DNA from: an uncultured Lachnospiraceae bacterium
Lineage (GTDB): Bacteria > Bacillota > Clostridia > Lachnospirales > Lachnospiraceae
DNA: 42,883 nucleotides
NCBI GenBank assembly: GCA_905235745.1
Contig: CAJOMN010000020.1
Coordinates: 1 to 42,883 of the forward strand
Reading direction: 5' to 3'
Shown here one piece after another: positions 7,951-16,916 of this stretch (its first letter is position 1; every line of letters starts with the position of its first letter). The notes below the pieces were generated by a model. That model saw only the letters and a program-made list of their open reading frames with translations, was not told the DNA's origin and ran no database searches. The translations under genes and the position numbers were made by a program.

Positions 7951-9392
7951 TATAGTTTGAGAAGCTCGAGAAGATACTTCCACTCGCGCTGTGTGCTTGA
8001 GATTGACAGTCTCTCCGCGGGAGTATGCGCTCCATGTATGTCGGGGCCTATCGAAATGGCATCAAGATCCTTGATCTTCTGTGCAAACAGGCCGCATTCA
8101 AGTCCCGCATGAATCGAGATTATCCCGATATCCCGGCCGAACATATCACTGTATAGCCGCTGTGCACTTCGTGCATAATCGGACACTTTGTCACACTCCC
8201 ATGCCGGATAGGTGTCATGGCAGTTAAACTGTACATTGTACGCCTCACTAAGAGACCGGATAATTGATGTTATCCAGCCAAGAGATGCCTCTTTGTTGCT
8301 TCGCAGTGATACGCATATATTGAAGCTTTTCGGCCTGGCGGCAACTATCGCGATATTGGAACTTGTCTCGACCATAGGGGCAGTCTGGCTCATTTTGAAT
8401 ACTCCGTTCGGCAGAAGATTAAGAAGAGCGATAAACTTCGTCATATCCTTGGTTGACATAACTTCGAGTTTTCCCTTCCCCTTATCCTTGCACTTTACGG
8501 TAAGATCCGGATCTGTTTTCTGATATTCGTCCCTTGCGGATTCGGCAAATGCCTTGACGCATTTTTCCAGTGCCTTGCTGTGTTTCTTCCTGACAACGAC
8601 TGTTGCGGATGCGCTTTCGCATATCGAATTATGTTTTGTCCCGCCCTGGACGGTTCCAAGGTTTATCTCCACACTGTTTCGCAACTGATCGAGCAGCAGT
8701 CCCATCAGCACGTTTGCATTTGCAGAGCCGTTTCCTATCTCTGACCCGGAATGTCCTCCCGTTAGATTGCCGATCGATATCTCGTAAATGTTGCCTTCGA
8801 TCTTTTGATTTTTGCACTTCAGGGAAACATCGCATATGCTCCCGCCGGCGCATCCGGTCACTATATGGTTCTCTTCCTCGGAGTCAAGGTTAATGAAGCG
8901 CTTCCCCGTAAGGTGCGAGACATCATATACGCTCGCCCCGGCAAGACCTGATTCCTCGTGTGCCGTAAATACAGCCTCTATCATCGGGTGCTCAATATCG
9001 GTGCTGTCGAGCACTGCAAGTATCATTGCGATCCCTATCCCGTCGTCGGCACCAAGGCTCGTTCCCCTTGCCTTCACGTAATCACCGTCAATATACGCAT
9101 CTATCGGATCCTTTGTAAAATCCTTCCGGCAGCCGTCATCGGCAACGCAGACCATATCCAGATGCGCCTGCAGTATAATGGTATCCTTATCTTCCATTCC
9201 CGCAGTTGCATATTTGACGATCGTTACATTGTTGTAATCATCCTGATATGCCAGCAGTCCTCTTTGGGACGCGAACTCCACTAGGTAATCGCTGACTGCC
9301 TTCTCATTGCCCGAGCCTCTCGGTATACGGTTAAGCACACTGAAAAATTCAAATACCTTACGTGGTTCAATATCCGATAATTGCTGTTCCAT
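7950..9392 (-). CDS. pepD: Aminoacyl-histidine dipeptidase (PepD family)
   Basis: 480 residues, matching the M20 metallopeptidase PepD, which cleaves Xaa-His dipeptides such as carnosine and other dipeptides in the cytoplasm. Dinuclear metal-site motifs are in order: QAHLDMV (His/Asp), SLGADDGIG (bridging Asp), FTAHEESGL (catalytic Glu pair), INLDSEEEN, and a late His in IHAGLECG. The ATG at 9392 is preceded by GGGAG; an in-frame GTG lies one codon upstream. It is placed between a response regulator and its probable kinase, and its stop overlaps the kinase start, so it is likely co-produced with the signalling pair. Confidence 0.92.
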   Translation of the reverse strand: MEQQLSDIEPRKVFEFFSVLNRIPRGSGNEKAVSDYLVEFASQRGLLAYQDDYNNVTIVKYATAGMEDKDTIILQAHLDMVCVADDGCRKDFTKDPIDAYIDGDYVKARGTSLGADDGIGIAMILAVLDSTDIEHPMIEAVFTAHEESGLAGASVYDVSHLTGKRFINLDSEEENHIVTGCAGGSICDVSLKCKNQKIEGNIYEISIGNLTGGHSGSEIGNGSANANVLMGLLLDQLRNSVEINLGTVQGGTKHNSICESASATVVVRKKHSKALEKCVKAFAESARDEYQKTDPDLTVKCKDKGKGKLEVMSTKDMTKFIALLNLLPNGVFKMSQTAPMVETSSNIAIVAARPKSFNICVSLRSNKEASLGWITSIIRSLSEAYNVQFNCHDTYPAWECDKVSDYARSAQRLYSDMFGRDIGIISIHAGLECGLFAQKIKDLDAISIGPDIHGAHTPAERLSISSTQREWKYLLELLKL

Positions 9393-9425
9393 CACTGTCT
9401 CCCTTGCCGGTTACGGCAAACGGAT

Positions 9426-10103
9426 TTAATCCGTTTCAAACTTGTATCCCATCCCCCAGATGGTCTTGATATAGTCTCCCTTATCTCCCATCTTGGAACG
9501 CAGTTTCTTGACGTGGGTATCTATAGTTCTGGCATCCCCGAAATAATCGTAATTCCATACGTGATTGAGTATCTTCTCTCGCGAAAGCGCAAGCCCTTGA
9601 TTTTCCATAAAGTATGTCAGCAGTTCGAATTCCTTGAACGACAGCTCTGTCTGCTCTCCGTCGATCGTTACCGTATGCGCCGCTTTATCAAGTATTATAC
9701 CGCCCGCCTCGATCCTTGCCTCTTCACTTATCAGGTTGCTCCTGCGCAGAAGCGCATCGACTCTTGCCACGAGGATCTTCGGTGAAAATGGTTTGGATAT
9801 GTATTCATCCGCGCCGCTGTCAAAGCCTTTGAGCTCGTCTCTTTCGTCGCCCTTGGCGGTCAGCATGATAACCGGGATCTTCGAGTATTCCCTGATCTCC
9901 TTTAATACCTCCCAGCCATCCATCTGCGGCATCATAACATCAAGGATCACAAGAGAGATGTCCTTCTGCTCGAAGAATATATCGACGGCTTCCTGTCCGT
10001 CCGCAGCCTCCACGACCTCGTAATCCTTTTTGATGAGGAAATCTCTGACGAGTTTTCTCATCCTTGCCTCGTCATCAACAACAAGAATCTTCACTTTGTC
10101 CAT
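9426..10103 (-). CDS. OmpR/PhoB-family response regulator
   Basis: 225 residues. Receiver domain (about 1-120) with DDE acidic pocket, phospho-acceptor Asp in LVILDVMMPQMDGW, the Thr of MLTAKGD and Lys of SKPFSP; then a winged-helix DNA-binding domain (about 130-225) with the typical LSFKEFELL and RTIDTHVKKLRSKMG recognition helix region. GAGGATTC precedes the ATG. First gene of the regulator-dipeptidase-kinase set. It should act as a phosphorylation-dependent transcription factor; its target sites are not identifiable here. Confidence 0.95.
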   Translation of the reverse strand: MDKVKILVVDDEARMRKLVRDFLIKKDYEVVEAADGQEAVDIFFEQKDISLVILDVMMPQMDGWEVLKEIREYSKIPVIMLTAKGDERDELKGFDSGADEYISKPFSPKILVARVDALLRRSNLISEEARIEAGGIILDKAAHTVTIDGEQTELSFKEFELLTYFMENQGLALSREKILNHVWNYDYFGDARTIDTHVKKLRSKMGDKGDYIKTIWGMGYKFETD

Positions 10104-10171
10104 ATTGAATCCTCGCTTTCATCAACGCTTACGAACGATCTTAACACCAATATGTGACAAAATCGTGAAAA

Positions 10172-10738
10172 TCACTCCTTCTCCAATTCAAGTTCTCTTT
10201 GCTTTATCGCAGTCTCCCTCTCGTTGAGCTCCTGCTCCCATTCGCTGTACTGGTTCAGTATGGCGGTTCTGTAGTTGATCATGTTGGGATTGTCAGCTTT
10301 GAGCGTAATGATAAACATTGCTATTACCATTAGCACGAGAATGATATTTACGATAAGCGAGACCTTGTATTCGGTCTTGAAGGTTTTGCGAAAGGTACGC
10401 ATCTGCCTTTCCGAAGCAAGCTTCTCATCGCGTTCCTCGCTCCTCAGATTAAGCGCCCTCGTATATGAAACGGGAACCGGTATCTCCTTGACGGCATCAT
10501 CGGGGATATCTTTGCATTTGTACAGATAATTCTGAAGAGTACGCAAATACTCATAACCGACGGGTGTCACAAATATCCCGCTCGTTATGAGCTTGTCGTA
10601 TACGGCAAGCACTCCCTTGGGATTATCCATGTTCATCTTGCCCGCTATGAATTTGATCTTTTCTATTTCTGACGAAGCGAGCGACACATCCGCGTCATCC
10701 GAAAACGAAAAGCCGTCTATCACTGATCTGTTAGCCAC
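10172..10738 (-). CDS. Hypothetical single-pass membrane protein
   Basis: 188 residues, starting at GTG with GGAGGG upstream. Residues 1-120 are soluble and mixed, with a segment (about 30-85) rich in hydrophobic and aromatic positions that may be a small helical domain. One strong membrane span lies at about 127-147 (VSLIVNIILVLMVIAMFIIT), followed by an acidic C-terminal coiled-coil (QELNERETAIKQRELELEKE). I do not recognise the family. It has its own promoter and lies 68 bases before the response regulator, so it could be its operon leader gene. Confidence 0.7.
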   Translation of the reverse strand: MANRSVIDGFSFSDDADVSLASSEIEKIKFIAGKMNMDNPKGVLAVYDKLITSGIFVTPVGYEYLRTLQNYLYKCKDIPDDAVKEIPVPVSYTRALNLRSEERDEKLASERQMRTFRKTFKTEYKVSLIVNIILVLMVIAMFIITLKADNPNMINYRTAILNQYSEWEQELNERETAIKQRELELEKE

Positions 10739-10765
10739 TTTACACCCTCCGTATTTACGCAGATT

Positions 10766-10793
10766 ATTATATCAAAAATCGCTTAATTATCAA
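10766..10793 (-). promoter_or_regulatory. Sigma-A promoter for the 188-residue membrane protein
   Basis: On the minus strand TTGATA (10788-10793) and TATAAT (10766-10771) are 16 bases apart, close to consensus, about 28 bases before the GTG start. It may also drive the response regulator, dipeptidase and kinase genes further on. Confidence 0.75.
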
Positions 10794-10825
10794 GTTGCGC
10801 GGCATAGGCGCTACATGGTCTGCGG

Positions 10826-11737
10826 TCAGCCGTCGGTATCGCCCCGCAGTATTCCAAGCCCGTGTTCAAGACCCGGCAGTATCAGATCCAGACATTCCTC
10901 CACCGCCTTCGGACTTCCCGGAAGATTGACTATCAGTGTTTTCTTCCGGATAACGCTTACTGCTCTTGACAGCATCGCATTCGGCGTAATCTTCATGCTG
11001 TATGCCCTTATCGCCTCGGCTATTCCGGGTACATCGCGGTCTGCCACGCGTTTTGTAGCCTCCGGCATCCGGTCACGCTCCGACAATCCTGTCCCTCCGG
11101 TCGTAAATATCACATCCGGCCTTTCATCATCCGCTATCCTCGCAAGCTCCCCGGCAAGACCGTCCTCATCATCCGGCAGGAGCACCCTGCTTCCGACATA
11201 GTAGCCGCTCTCCTCAAGCCTGTTTACGATAGCCGGACCGCTCTTATCCTCTCGTTCTTTCCTGTATGATCTGTCGCTTGCGGTTATTACCGCGGCACGA
11301 TAAGGGATCCTCACTTCGTCTCCCACGGCAACGCTTCCTCCTCTTATCACCTTTGCGAACACGCCTTCCTGCGGCATTATGCATTCACCGGTTCGTGCCA
11401 TTATATCGCATCCGCTGTGGCACGTCTTGCCGATCTGCGTTACCGCAAGTATAACGTCACCGATTATTATGATTGCTCCGACCGGATAATTCGTAAGATC
11501 AACGGAATCCACCAGAAGGTTTTCCCCGAATATTCCGGGAGATACCGTAACCTTCCCGTCACACCTTCGGCGAAAATCATTCACCGCATTCTCCGACAGA
11601 AGACTTACCTGACGTTCGCTTCCGGCATGTGCATCGCCTTTTAGTCCAAAGTTTTCAATTATCTCGCAGTTTCCGACATTGGTTTTGGCAGTGCCCTTCC
11701 TGCTGCTAATGCACACCGCCGTGATCCTTCCTGTCAA
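10826..11737 (-). CDS. MOSC domain-MoaB/MogA fusion protein
   Basis: 303 residues. Residues 1-145 are a MOSC domain, a sulfur-carrier domain linked to molybdenum cofactor sulfuration or transfer, here with a Cys in TCHSGCDI. Residues 146-303 match MoaB/MogA, which adenylylates molybdopterin, with the TTGGTGLSERD and NLPGSPKA motifs. The start is TTG at 11737 with GGAGG seven bases upstream, and only three bases separate it from the moaA stop. It is the last gene of the molybdenum block. The fusion is a known arrangement in Firmicutes and makes a stepwise transfer role plausible. Confidence 0.9.
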   Translation of the reverse strand: MTGRITAVCISSRKGTAKTNVGNCEIIENFGLKGDAHAGSERQVSLLSENAVNDFRRRCDGKVTVSPGIFGENLLVDSVDLTNYPVGAIIIIGDVILAVTQIGKTCHSGCDIMARTGECIMPQEGVFAKVIRGGSVAVGDEVRIPYRAAVITASDRSYRKEREDKSGPAIVNRLEESGYYVGSRVLLPDDEDGLAGELARIADDERPDVIFTTGGTGLSERDRMPEATKRVADRDVPGIAEAIRAYSMKITPNAMLSRAVSVIRKKTLIVNLPGSPKAVEECLDLILPGLEHGLGILRGDTDG

Positions 11738-11740
11738 TAT

Positions 11741-12712
11741 TCATCCTCCGATCTGAAACATCTGTCTGTTGTCATGATCCGGCGAACTGCTCCCAAATCC
11801 GTGCTCTGCCGGTTTGTTATTAATACAACTCATTATTGCTTTCTTAATATCTTCGTCACTGCATCCGCCTCTTATCATTTTCCTAAGGTCAGCGCTGTCC
11901 GGATAATACAGGCAAGGCTTCAGCTGCCCCGTCTGCGTTAACCTGATCCTGTTGCACGATGAACAGAACGGGTGCGACATCGGACTGATATACCCGATCC
12001 TTCCGCAGAATCCTCTTAAATTATAATATACGGCGGGGCCTTCCCCTGTGCCGCCTTCCGCTGCCCACTCTCGCTCCCCGAATGCCTTTGTAAGAGTGCT
12101 TCGTACCTCTTCCGAAGATATTCCCTCATAAGCATTTGCACATCCTATCGGCATCAGTTCTATGAAGCGTACATCGATGGCTCTATCACTCGCAAACATT
12201 GCGATCTTTACAAGCTCGTCGTCGTTGATGCCCCGTATGGGAACACAGTTTATCCTGACTCTCATTCCCGAAGAATATGCGGCATCAACCGCGGCGATAA
12301 CATCCTGAAGGGCATCCTCTCCCGTAAGACGCGCATAAGCGTTCCTGTCAGTCGTATCAAGGCTGATATTTACGCTCTTAAGCCCCGCATCGATCAGGCT
12401 GTCGATCCTGTCCGCCAGGAGCACCCCGTTTGTAGTCATCATTATCGCGGGAGCACTGTCAATCTCCGAAAGGCGCTGTACCAGCTCCGTTATCCCTTTT
12501 CTGACAAGCGGCTCGCCTCCCGTGATCCTTATCCGGCGTATTCCCAGATCGCACAGTATGGCGCATATACGACTGGTCTCCTCTATTGACAGGATATCAT
12601 GGTGGGACAACCTTTCCACTTCGCAGGGCATGCAGTATCTGCATCTGAGATTACACTTGTCGGTAACCGACAATCTGAGATAATCCGTTATTCTTCCGCA
12701 TCCGTCGGTCAT
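11741..12712 (-). CDS. moaA: GTP 3',8-cyclase MoaA
   Basis: 323 residues, the normal length. A radical-SAM enzyme that with MoaC turns GTP into cyclic pyranopterin monophosphate, the first step of molybdenum cofactor synthesis. The N-terminal cluster motif CNLRCRYC binds the SAM-cleaving 4Fe-4S cluster; a second cluster is held by CSSCNRIRLTQTGQLKPC. The chain ends in the conserved C-terminal Gly-Gly needed for catalysis. The ATG overlaps the modC stop (ATGA), so translation is coupled to the transporter ATPase. Confidence 0.97.
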   Translation of the reverse strand: MTDGCGRITDYLRLSVTDKCNLRCRYCMPCEVERLSHHDILSIEETSRICAILCDLGIRRIRITGGEPLVRKGITELVQRLSEIDSAPAIMMTTNGVLLADRIDSLIDAGLKSVNISLDTTDRNAYARLTGEDALQDVIAAVDAAYSSGMRVRINCVPIRGINDDELVKIAMFASDRAIDVRFIELMPIGCANAYEGISSEEVRSTLTKAFGEREWAAEGGTGEGPAVYYNLRGFCGRIGYISPMSHPFCSSCNRIRLTQTGQLKPCLYYPDSADLRKMIRGGCSDEDIKKAIMSCINNKPAEHGFGSSSPDHDNRQMFQIGG

Positions 12713-13788
12713 CCGCCCGCCGTCCTTTCCTCCGGTCCGCGAAGCTTCATGAGCTTTGTGGCGTCAAACGCAAGTCCGGATGCACCCGCCGCAATATCAT
12801 CCCTGACAGCTTCCCACACATTCTTGTCCGCGACCCATGTCAGAACCGAGTCGTCCGAATCGGAGACGTTTCCCCTCTGGCGGAACAGTACGATGACGGA
12901 AAAAGTATCCTCTGTCACACGTACGATCTCGCAGTCAAACGTATTCTTACTTTCGCCCGCCCTGACAGGCGTAAAATAATGAGCCCGGTAGCCGACGCTT
13001 GCAGCATCTCCCAGCCCGTCATCATCACAGGATATCTCTATCCCCCAATCCGACGCGTAATATGTTCCTTCTCCCGTTTTCGAAACGGCGGATATGTTCT
13101 TGCATCCGGTAAGCCTTGCCGCTGCAACGGTATCAGGTCTTTCAAAAAAATCATGCCGTTCCTTGACCTCGACAATGCTTCCCGACTCCATGACGCCTAT
13201 CGTATCTGCCATCCGGTATGCCTCGTTCCTGTCGTGCGTGACCAATATCGATGGACCCGGAAATTGCTCCAGTATATCCATCAGCTCCCTTTCCATACGC
13301 ATTGCAAGGTAGTTATCAAGCGCCGAGAACGGCTCGTCAAACATCAGTATGTCCGGCTCCGATGCCAGCATCCTCGCAAGGGCGGTGCGCTGGCTCTGCC
13401 CTCCCGACAGGCTCCGCGGATAGAGGCCTTCCACATCCTCAAGCCCAAAGCGTGCGAGAAGGCTTCCGGCATATTCCGGATCCCCTGCGGCGGCAAGGAC
13501 GTTCTCTCTTACCGTCATATTCGGGAACAGTGCATAATTCTGAAACAGAAAGCCGGTCTTTCTCTTGCGCGGCCGAACGTTAATATTATTGTCCGAATCA
13601 AACAGTACCCTGTCTCCGAGCCGGATGATCCCCCTGTCGGGCTTCTCTATTCCGGCAATGCATTTAAGCGTCATAGTCTTGCCGCATCCGGAAGGTCCCA
13701 ACAGGGCAAATCTTTCGGTTCCGGTTTCGAACCTGCTCCTTAACCGGAAATCACCGAGTTGTTTTTCAATATCGACATACAGTTCCAT
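12709..13788 (-). CDS. modC: Molybdate ABC transporter ATP-binding protein ModC
   Basis: 359 residues from the ATG at 13788. Walker A GPSGCGKT, Q-loop FLFQNYALFP, signature LSGGQSQR, Walker B ILMFDEPFSALD and switch His in ILVTHDRNEA give an intact ATPase. The C-terminal ~120 residues form an accessory domain of the size of the TOBE/MOP region, which in ModC can bind molybdate for feedback, although I cannot confirm the ligand site. It begins four bases after the modB stop. Confidence 0.95.
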   Translation of the reverse strand: MELYVDIEKQLGDFRLRSRFETGTERFALLGPSGCGKTMTLKCIAGIEKPDRGIIRLGDRVLFDSDNNINVRPRKRKTGFLFQNYALFPNMTVRENVLAAAGDPEYAGSLLARFGLEDVEGLYPRSLSGGQSQRTALARMLASEPDILMFDEPFSALDNYLAMRMERELMDILEQFPGPSILVTHDRNEAYRMADTIGVMESGSIVEVKERHDFFERPDTVAAARLTGCKNISAVSKTGEGTYYASDWGIEISCDDDGLGDAASVGYRAHYFTPVRAGESKNTFDCEIVRVTEDTFSVIVLFRQRGNVSDSDDSVLTWVADKNVWEAVRDDIAAGASGLAFDATKLMKLRGPEERTAGG

Positions 13789-13792
13789 ACGG

Positions 13793-14470
13793 TCAGCCCA
13801 CCCTCTTGGAGCGCGGGGCACGGCCGCCTGCTTCCGTAAATATATTCATGAGTATCAGTATTGCGAGCGAGAAGCAGGTGATTATAAGCACCCACTTCAT
13901 GGCAAGAGCGCGGTTACCCGACTGCATGGCCGTGTATACGGCTACTGACATCGTTCTTGTCTTTCCGGGAAGATTTCCAGCGACCATGATCGTTGCGCCG
14001 AATTCCCCGAGTGACCTTGCAAAAGCAAGAACAACCGCAGCGGCTATCCCGGGGCGTGCCGCCGGGATCACGACCCTCCTCAGTATCGTTGATTCCTTCA
14101 TTCCAAGAGTCCTCGCAGCATATATAAGATTCTCATCAACCTGTTCAATAGCTCCGCGTACCCCGCGGTACATAATCGGAAATGATACGACTGCGGCAGC
14201 TATTACGGCTCCCTGCCAGGTAAATATCACCCTTATCCCTACACTTTCAAGAAAACGCCCGAATCCGCTGCTCCTGCCAAACAGCACCAGAAGCAGAAAA
14301 CCCACGACCGTAGGTGGCAGGACGAGCGGAACGGACAGAAGAGCATCTACCACATGCTTTGCCCCGTTTAGATACGTGACAAGCCAAGCTGCCGCCATAC
14401 CCGTGATAAATGTTATAACGGTAGCGCATACAGCTATCTTAAGCGATATGAATAACGGTGAGTAATCCAT
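13793..14470 (-). CDS. modB: Molybdate ABC transporter permease ModB
   Basis: 225 residues with about five membrane spans. It carries the ModB signature LPPTVVGFLLLVLFG and the EAA coupling loop (ARTLGMKESTILRRVVIPAARPG) that contacts ModC. It forms the inner-membrane channel. GGGAGA precedes the ATG; it lies 12 bases after modA. Confidence 0.96.
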   Translation of the reverse strand: MDYSPLFISLKIAVCATVITFITGMAAAWLVTYLNGAKHVVDALLSVPLVLPPTVVGFLLLVLFGRSSGFGRFLESVGIRVIFTWQGAVIAAAVVSFPIMYRGVRGAIEQVDENLIYAARTLGMKESTILRRVVIPAARPGIAAAVVLAFARSLGEFGATIMVAGNLPGKTRTMSVAVYTAMQSGNRALAMKWVLIITCFSLAILILMNIFTEAGGRAPRSKRVG

Positions 14471-14482
14471 ATTAGCATCTCC

Positions 14483-15283
14483 CTATAATGCGGAAAATCC
14501 GTATTTTTCAAATACGGCAACAGCTTCGTCACTGTGCAGGTAGTCAACAAAATCCTCCGCCAGTTTAGCGTTTGCCGAGGATCCCACGACCCCTGCGGGA
14601 TAGATGACGGGATCACAGCTTCCTTCGGGAGCATATGCCGCGATCACTACCTTGTCGCTCGTATAAGCATCGGTTGCATATACGACTCCGCAGTCGACCT
14701 CACCGCTTTCTACCCAGTCAAGGACAGCCCTGACATCGGTTCCGTAATTAGCCTTCTTTTCTATCTCGTCCCATATACCGAGACTTGTGAATATCTCCTT
14801 GGCGTACTGACCTGCGGGAACACTTTCGACCTCACCGATCCCGATAACCGTAACATCGTCGGATGCCGCATCCTCAAAAGATGCGATATCCTCATTTCTT
14901 CCGGCGGGAACGATAAGAACAACCTTATTCTCCAACAGCTCCCTTACCGTCTCATCTTTCATGAGGCCCTCGTCAACAAGCGCGTTCATCTGCTTTTTGG
15001 CAGCACTGATGAATACATCGGCAGGCGCACCCTCTTCGATCTGTGTCTGAAGCGCACCCGAACCCGCATAGGAAAAGGTTAACATAACATCTGGATTATC
15101 TTTTTCGTACAGCTCCTTTATCTCATCGCACGCATCCGTAAGAGACGCTGCGGCAAGTATCGTAAGCTCACCTTTATCTGCCGTATCCGCCTTTTTAACA
15201 TTGACCGTAACGCATCCCGTTATTGTCATCAGCATAACTGCCGTAAGCGCAGTACATATAATTCTCTTGATCATCTTGTTCAT
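14483..15283 (-). CDS. modA: Molybdate-binding lipoprotein ModA
   Basis: 266 residues from the ATG at 15283, chosen because AGGAGA lies upstream and a lipoprotein signal with lipobox (ITGC) follows directly. The body matches periplasmic-type ModA: LAAASLTDA, the YAGSGALQTQIEEGAPAD oxyanion-binding stretch and the GVVYATDA motif. It captures molybdate (possibly also tungstate) at the cell surface and passes it to ModB. Upstream neighbour is moaC (39 bases). Confidence 0.95.
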   Translation of the reverse strand: MNKMIKRIICTALTAVMLMTITGCVTVNVKKADTADKGELTILAAASLTDACDEIKELYEKDNPDVMLTFSYAGSGALQTQIEEGAPADVFISAAKKQMNALVDEGLMKDETVRELLENKVVLIVPAGRNEDIASFEDAASDDVTVIGIGEVESVPAGQYAKEIFTSLGIWDEIEKKANYGTDVRAVLDWVESGEVDCGVVYATDAYTSDKVVIAAYAPEGSCDPVIYPAGVVGSSANAKLAEDFVDYLHSDEAVAVFEKYGFSAL

Positions 15284-15322
15284 ATTATCAGTCTCCTGTC
15301 TCTTATACATTCTTAACATTTG

Positions 15323-15811
15323 TCAGGCTCTCACATAATGACCGGACTTGCCCCCGTCCTTTTCTTCGAGCCTGATATCGCCTATTACCATTGATCTGTC
15401 TACCGCCTTACACATATCGTAGATCGTAAGCAGCGCGATGCTCACGGCCGTAAGAGCCTCCATTTCGGCTCCCGTCCTGCCTGTAAGGCATACCCGGGAG
15501 TTGCAGCGTATCTTATGCTCATCACCAAGCACTTCAAAATCAACCGCCACATCATCAAGCAGAAGCTGGTGGCACAACGGGATAAGCCCGGAGGTTTTCT
15601 TCGCTGCCATTATCCCGGCTATCCTCGCAGCTCCGAGAATATCGCCTTTCGTAAGCTTTCCGTCATCTACACCCGATAAAGCTTTGATAACCTCATCTCC
15701 CACGCTTATATTACCTGACGCTGCGGCATATCGTACCGTTTCCGCCTTGCCGGAGATATCGACCATATTGGCCTCGCCCTTTTCATTGATATGTGTAAAA
15801 CCTGTCTCCAT
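15323..15811 (-). CDS. moaC: Cyclic pyranopterin monophosphate synthase MoaC
   Basis: 162 residues from the second ATG (15811), which has AGAGG at good spacing; an ATG two codons earlier is too close to that site. Family motifs are intact: MVDISGKAETVRYA, IPLCHQL with the active-site His, GRTGAEMEALTAVSIALLTIYDMCKA, and the Lys pair near the C-terminus (EEKDGGKSG). Works directly after MoaA. The 5' side carries a 7-bp hairpin (15832-15854). Confidence 0.97.
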   Translation of the reverse strand: METGFTHINEKGEANMVDISGKAETVRYAAASGNISVGDEVIKALSGVDDGKLTKGDILGAARIAGIMAAKKTSGLIPLCHQLLLDDVAVDFEVLGDEHKIRCNSRVCLTGRTGAEMEALTAVSIALLTIYDMCKAVDRSMVIGDIRLEEKDGGKSGHYVRA

Positions 15812-15831
15812 TATCATTTCCTCTGTTCATA

Positions 15832-15854
15832 GTGAACGAGTTTGATCCGTTCAC
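15832..15854 (-). promoter_or_regulatory. Hairpin upstream of moaC
   Basis: Perfect 7-bp arms GTGAACG/CGTTCAC around a 9-base loop, in the longest gap (about 70 bases) of the molybdenum block, just before the moaC ribosome binding site. There is no T-tract, so it is not a terminator; it could be an operator or an RNA stability element. Role unknown. Confidence 0.4.
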
Positions 15855-15881
15855 CATATATCTCACATTCACATCGGATGA

Positions 15882-16916
15882 TCATACTCCGAAACTGCAG
15901 TTCGGAAAGCGGCAGTCATCGCATCCCCTGCACAGTCCTCCTTCACCGTACGCGGCTATGTCACGAGCCGTAAGTATCTGTCCTGCCAGCACCCTCGGAA
16001 GTATCAGATCCAGTATCGTCCGCTTATTGTACATTGCGCATCCGGGAACACCGAGCACGGGAATATCCTTATCGCCCCTTCGCAGATATGACAGCAGGAA
16101 CATCGCACCGGGAAGTACCGGCGCTCCGTAGCTTATAACCGAAGCTCCCGTATCCTTTATGGCTCCGGGTGTTCTGTCGTCAGGGTCAACGCTCATGCCT
16201 CCGCTGCACAGGATGATATCCGCGCCGGAATCGGCATACTTCAGTATTTCCCGTGTTATTGCCTGTCTGTCGTCGGACGGATAAGACAGCCCGACAGATG
16301 TCATGCCATATTCACTCATCTTATCCGTAAGAACGGGGCCGAACGCATCCTCTATCCTCCCGGATGCCACTTCGCTCCCGGTGACTATCAGGGCGTATTT
16401 CGACATCCTGTACGGAATAACTGACAATACCGGCTCACCGCCCGCTGCCTCTTTCGCCCGCTGCATGATCGTATCTTCTATCACGAGCGGAATGATCCTT
16501 GTTCCCGCAAGCATATCACCCTTACGCACCGGACGGTTTCCCGGAATGGTTGCGATCATCATCCGTCCGAGATTATTAACAGCATCAAGCCTGTTGCGGT
16601 CAACTGTCAGCAGTCCGTCTGCCGCCGCATATATACTGATCTTTCCCTCGGACGGGGCCGATGCGTACATTGAAGCATCATCTCCCATGACGATACCCCT
16701 CAGTACTTCCGCGGCATCATCCTCGTGCATCATACCCTCCTGCGGCTCCCACACATACAGGTTCTCCTTGCCGACCGACAGCAGCACCGGTATATCTTCC
16801 CGGGTAACGATATGTCCCTTTTTGAATACAGGTCCCTTGGTCACTCCGGGTATTATCTGCGTTATATCGTGGCAGAGCACACATCCTGCCGCATCTTCAG
16901 TCCTGATCAGTTTCAT
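15882..16916 (-). CDS. MoeA-like molybdopterin-binding protein with C-terminal Cys motif
   Basis: 344 residues from the ATG at 16916 (AAGGATG upstream). The last two-thirds contain a MoaB/MoeA-type molybdopterin-binding domain with LIVTGSEVASG, ILCSGGMSVDPDD and VLGVPGCAMYNKRTILDLILPR. The chain ends in a cysteine cluster CRGCDDCRFPNCSFG, able to hold a metal or Fe-S cluster. The first ~100 residues lack MoeA's usual dimer layout. Similar proteins are found beside molybdenum enzymes in Clostridia and are proposed to help cofactor insertion. It overlaps mobAB by 20 bases. Exact role unproven. Confidence 0.85.
   Translation of the reverse strand: MKLIRTEDAAGCVLCHDITQIIPGVTKGPVFKKGHIVTREDIPVLLSVGKENLYVWEPQEGMMHEDDAAEVLRGIVMGDDASMYASAPSEGKISIYAAADGLLTVDRNRLDAVNNLGRMMIATIPGNRPVRKGDMLAGTRIIPLVIEDTIMQRAKEAAGGEPVLSVIPYRMSKYALIVTGSEVASGRIEDAFGPVLTDKMSEYGMTSVGLSYPSDDRQAITREILKYADSGADIILCSGGMSVDPDDRTPGAIKDTGASVISYGAPVLPGAMFLLSYLRRGDKDIPVLGVPGCAMYNKRTILDLILPRVLAGQILTARDIAAYGEGGLCRGCDDCRFPNCSFGV

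Noticed and set aside
15832-15854. Molybdenum cofactor riboswitch before moaC
   Set aside because: The gap is about 70 bases with one simple hairpin, too short and simple for the known Moco RNA motif.
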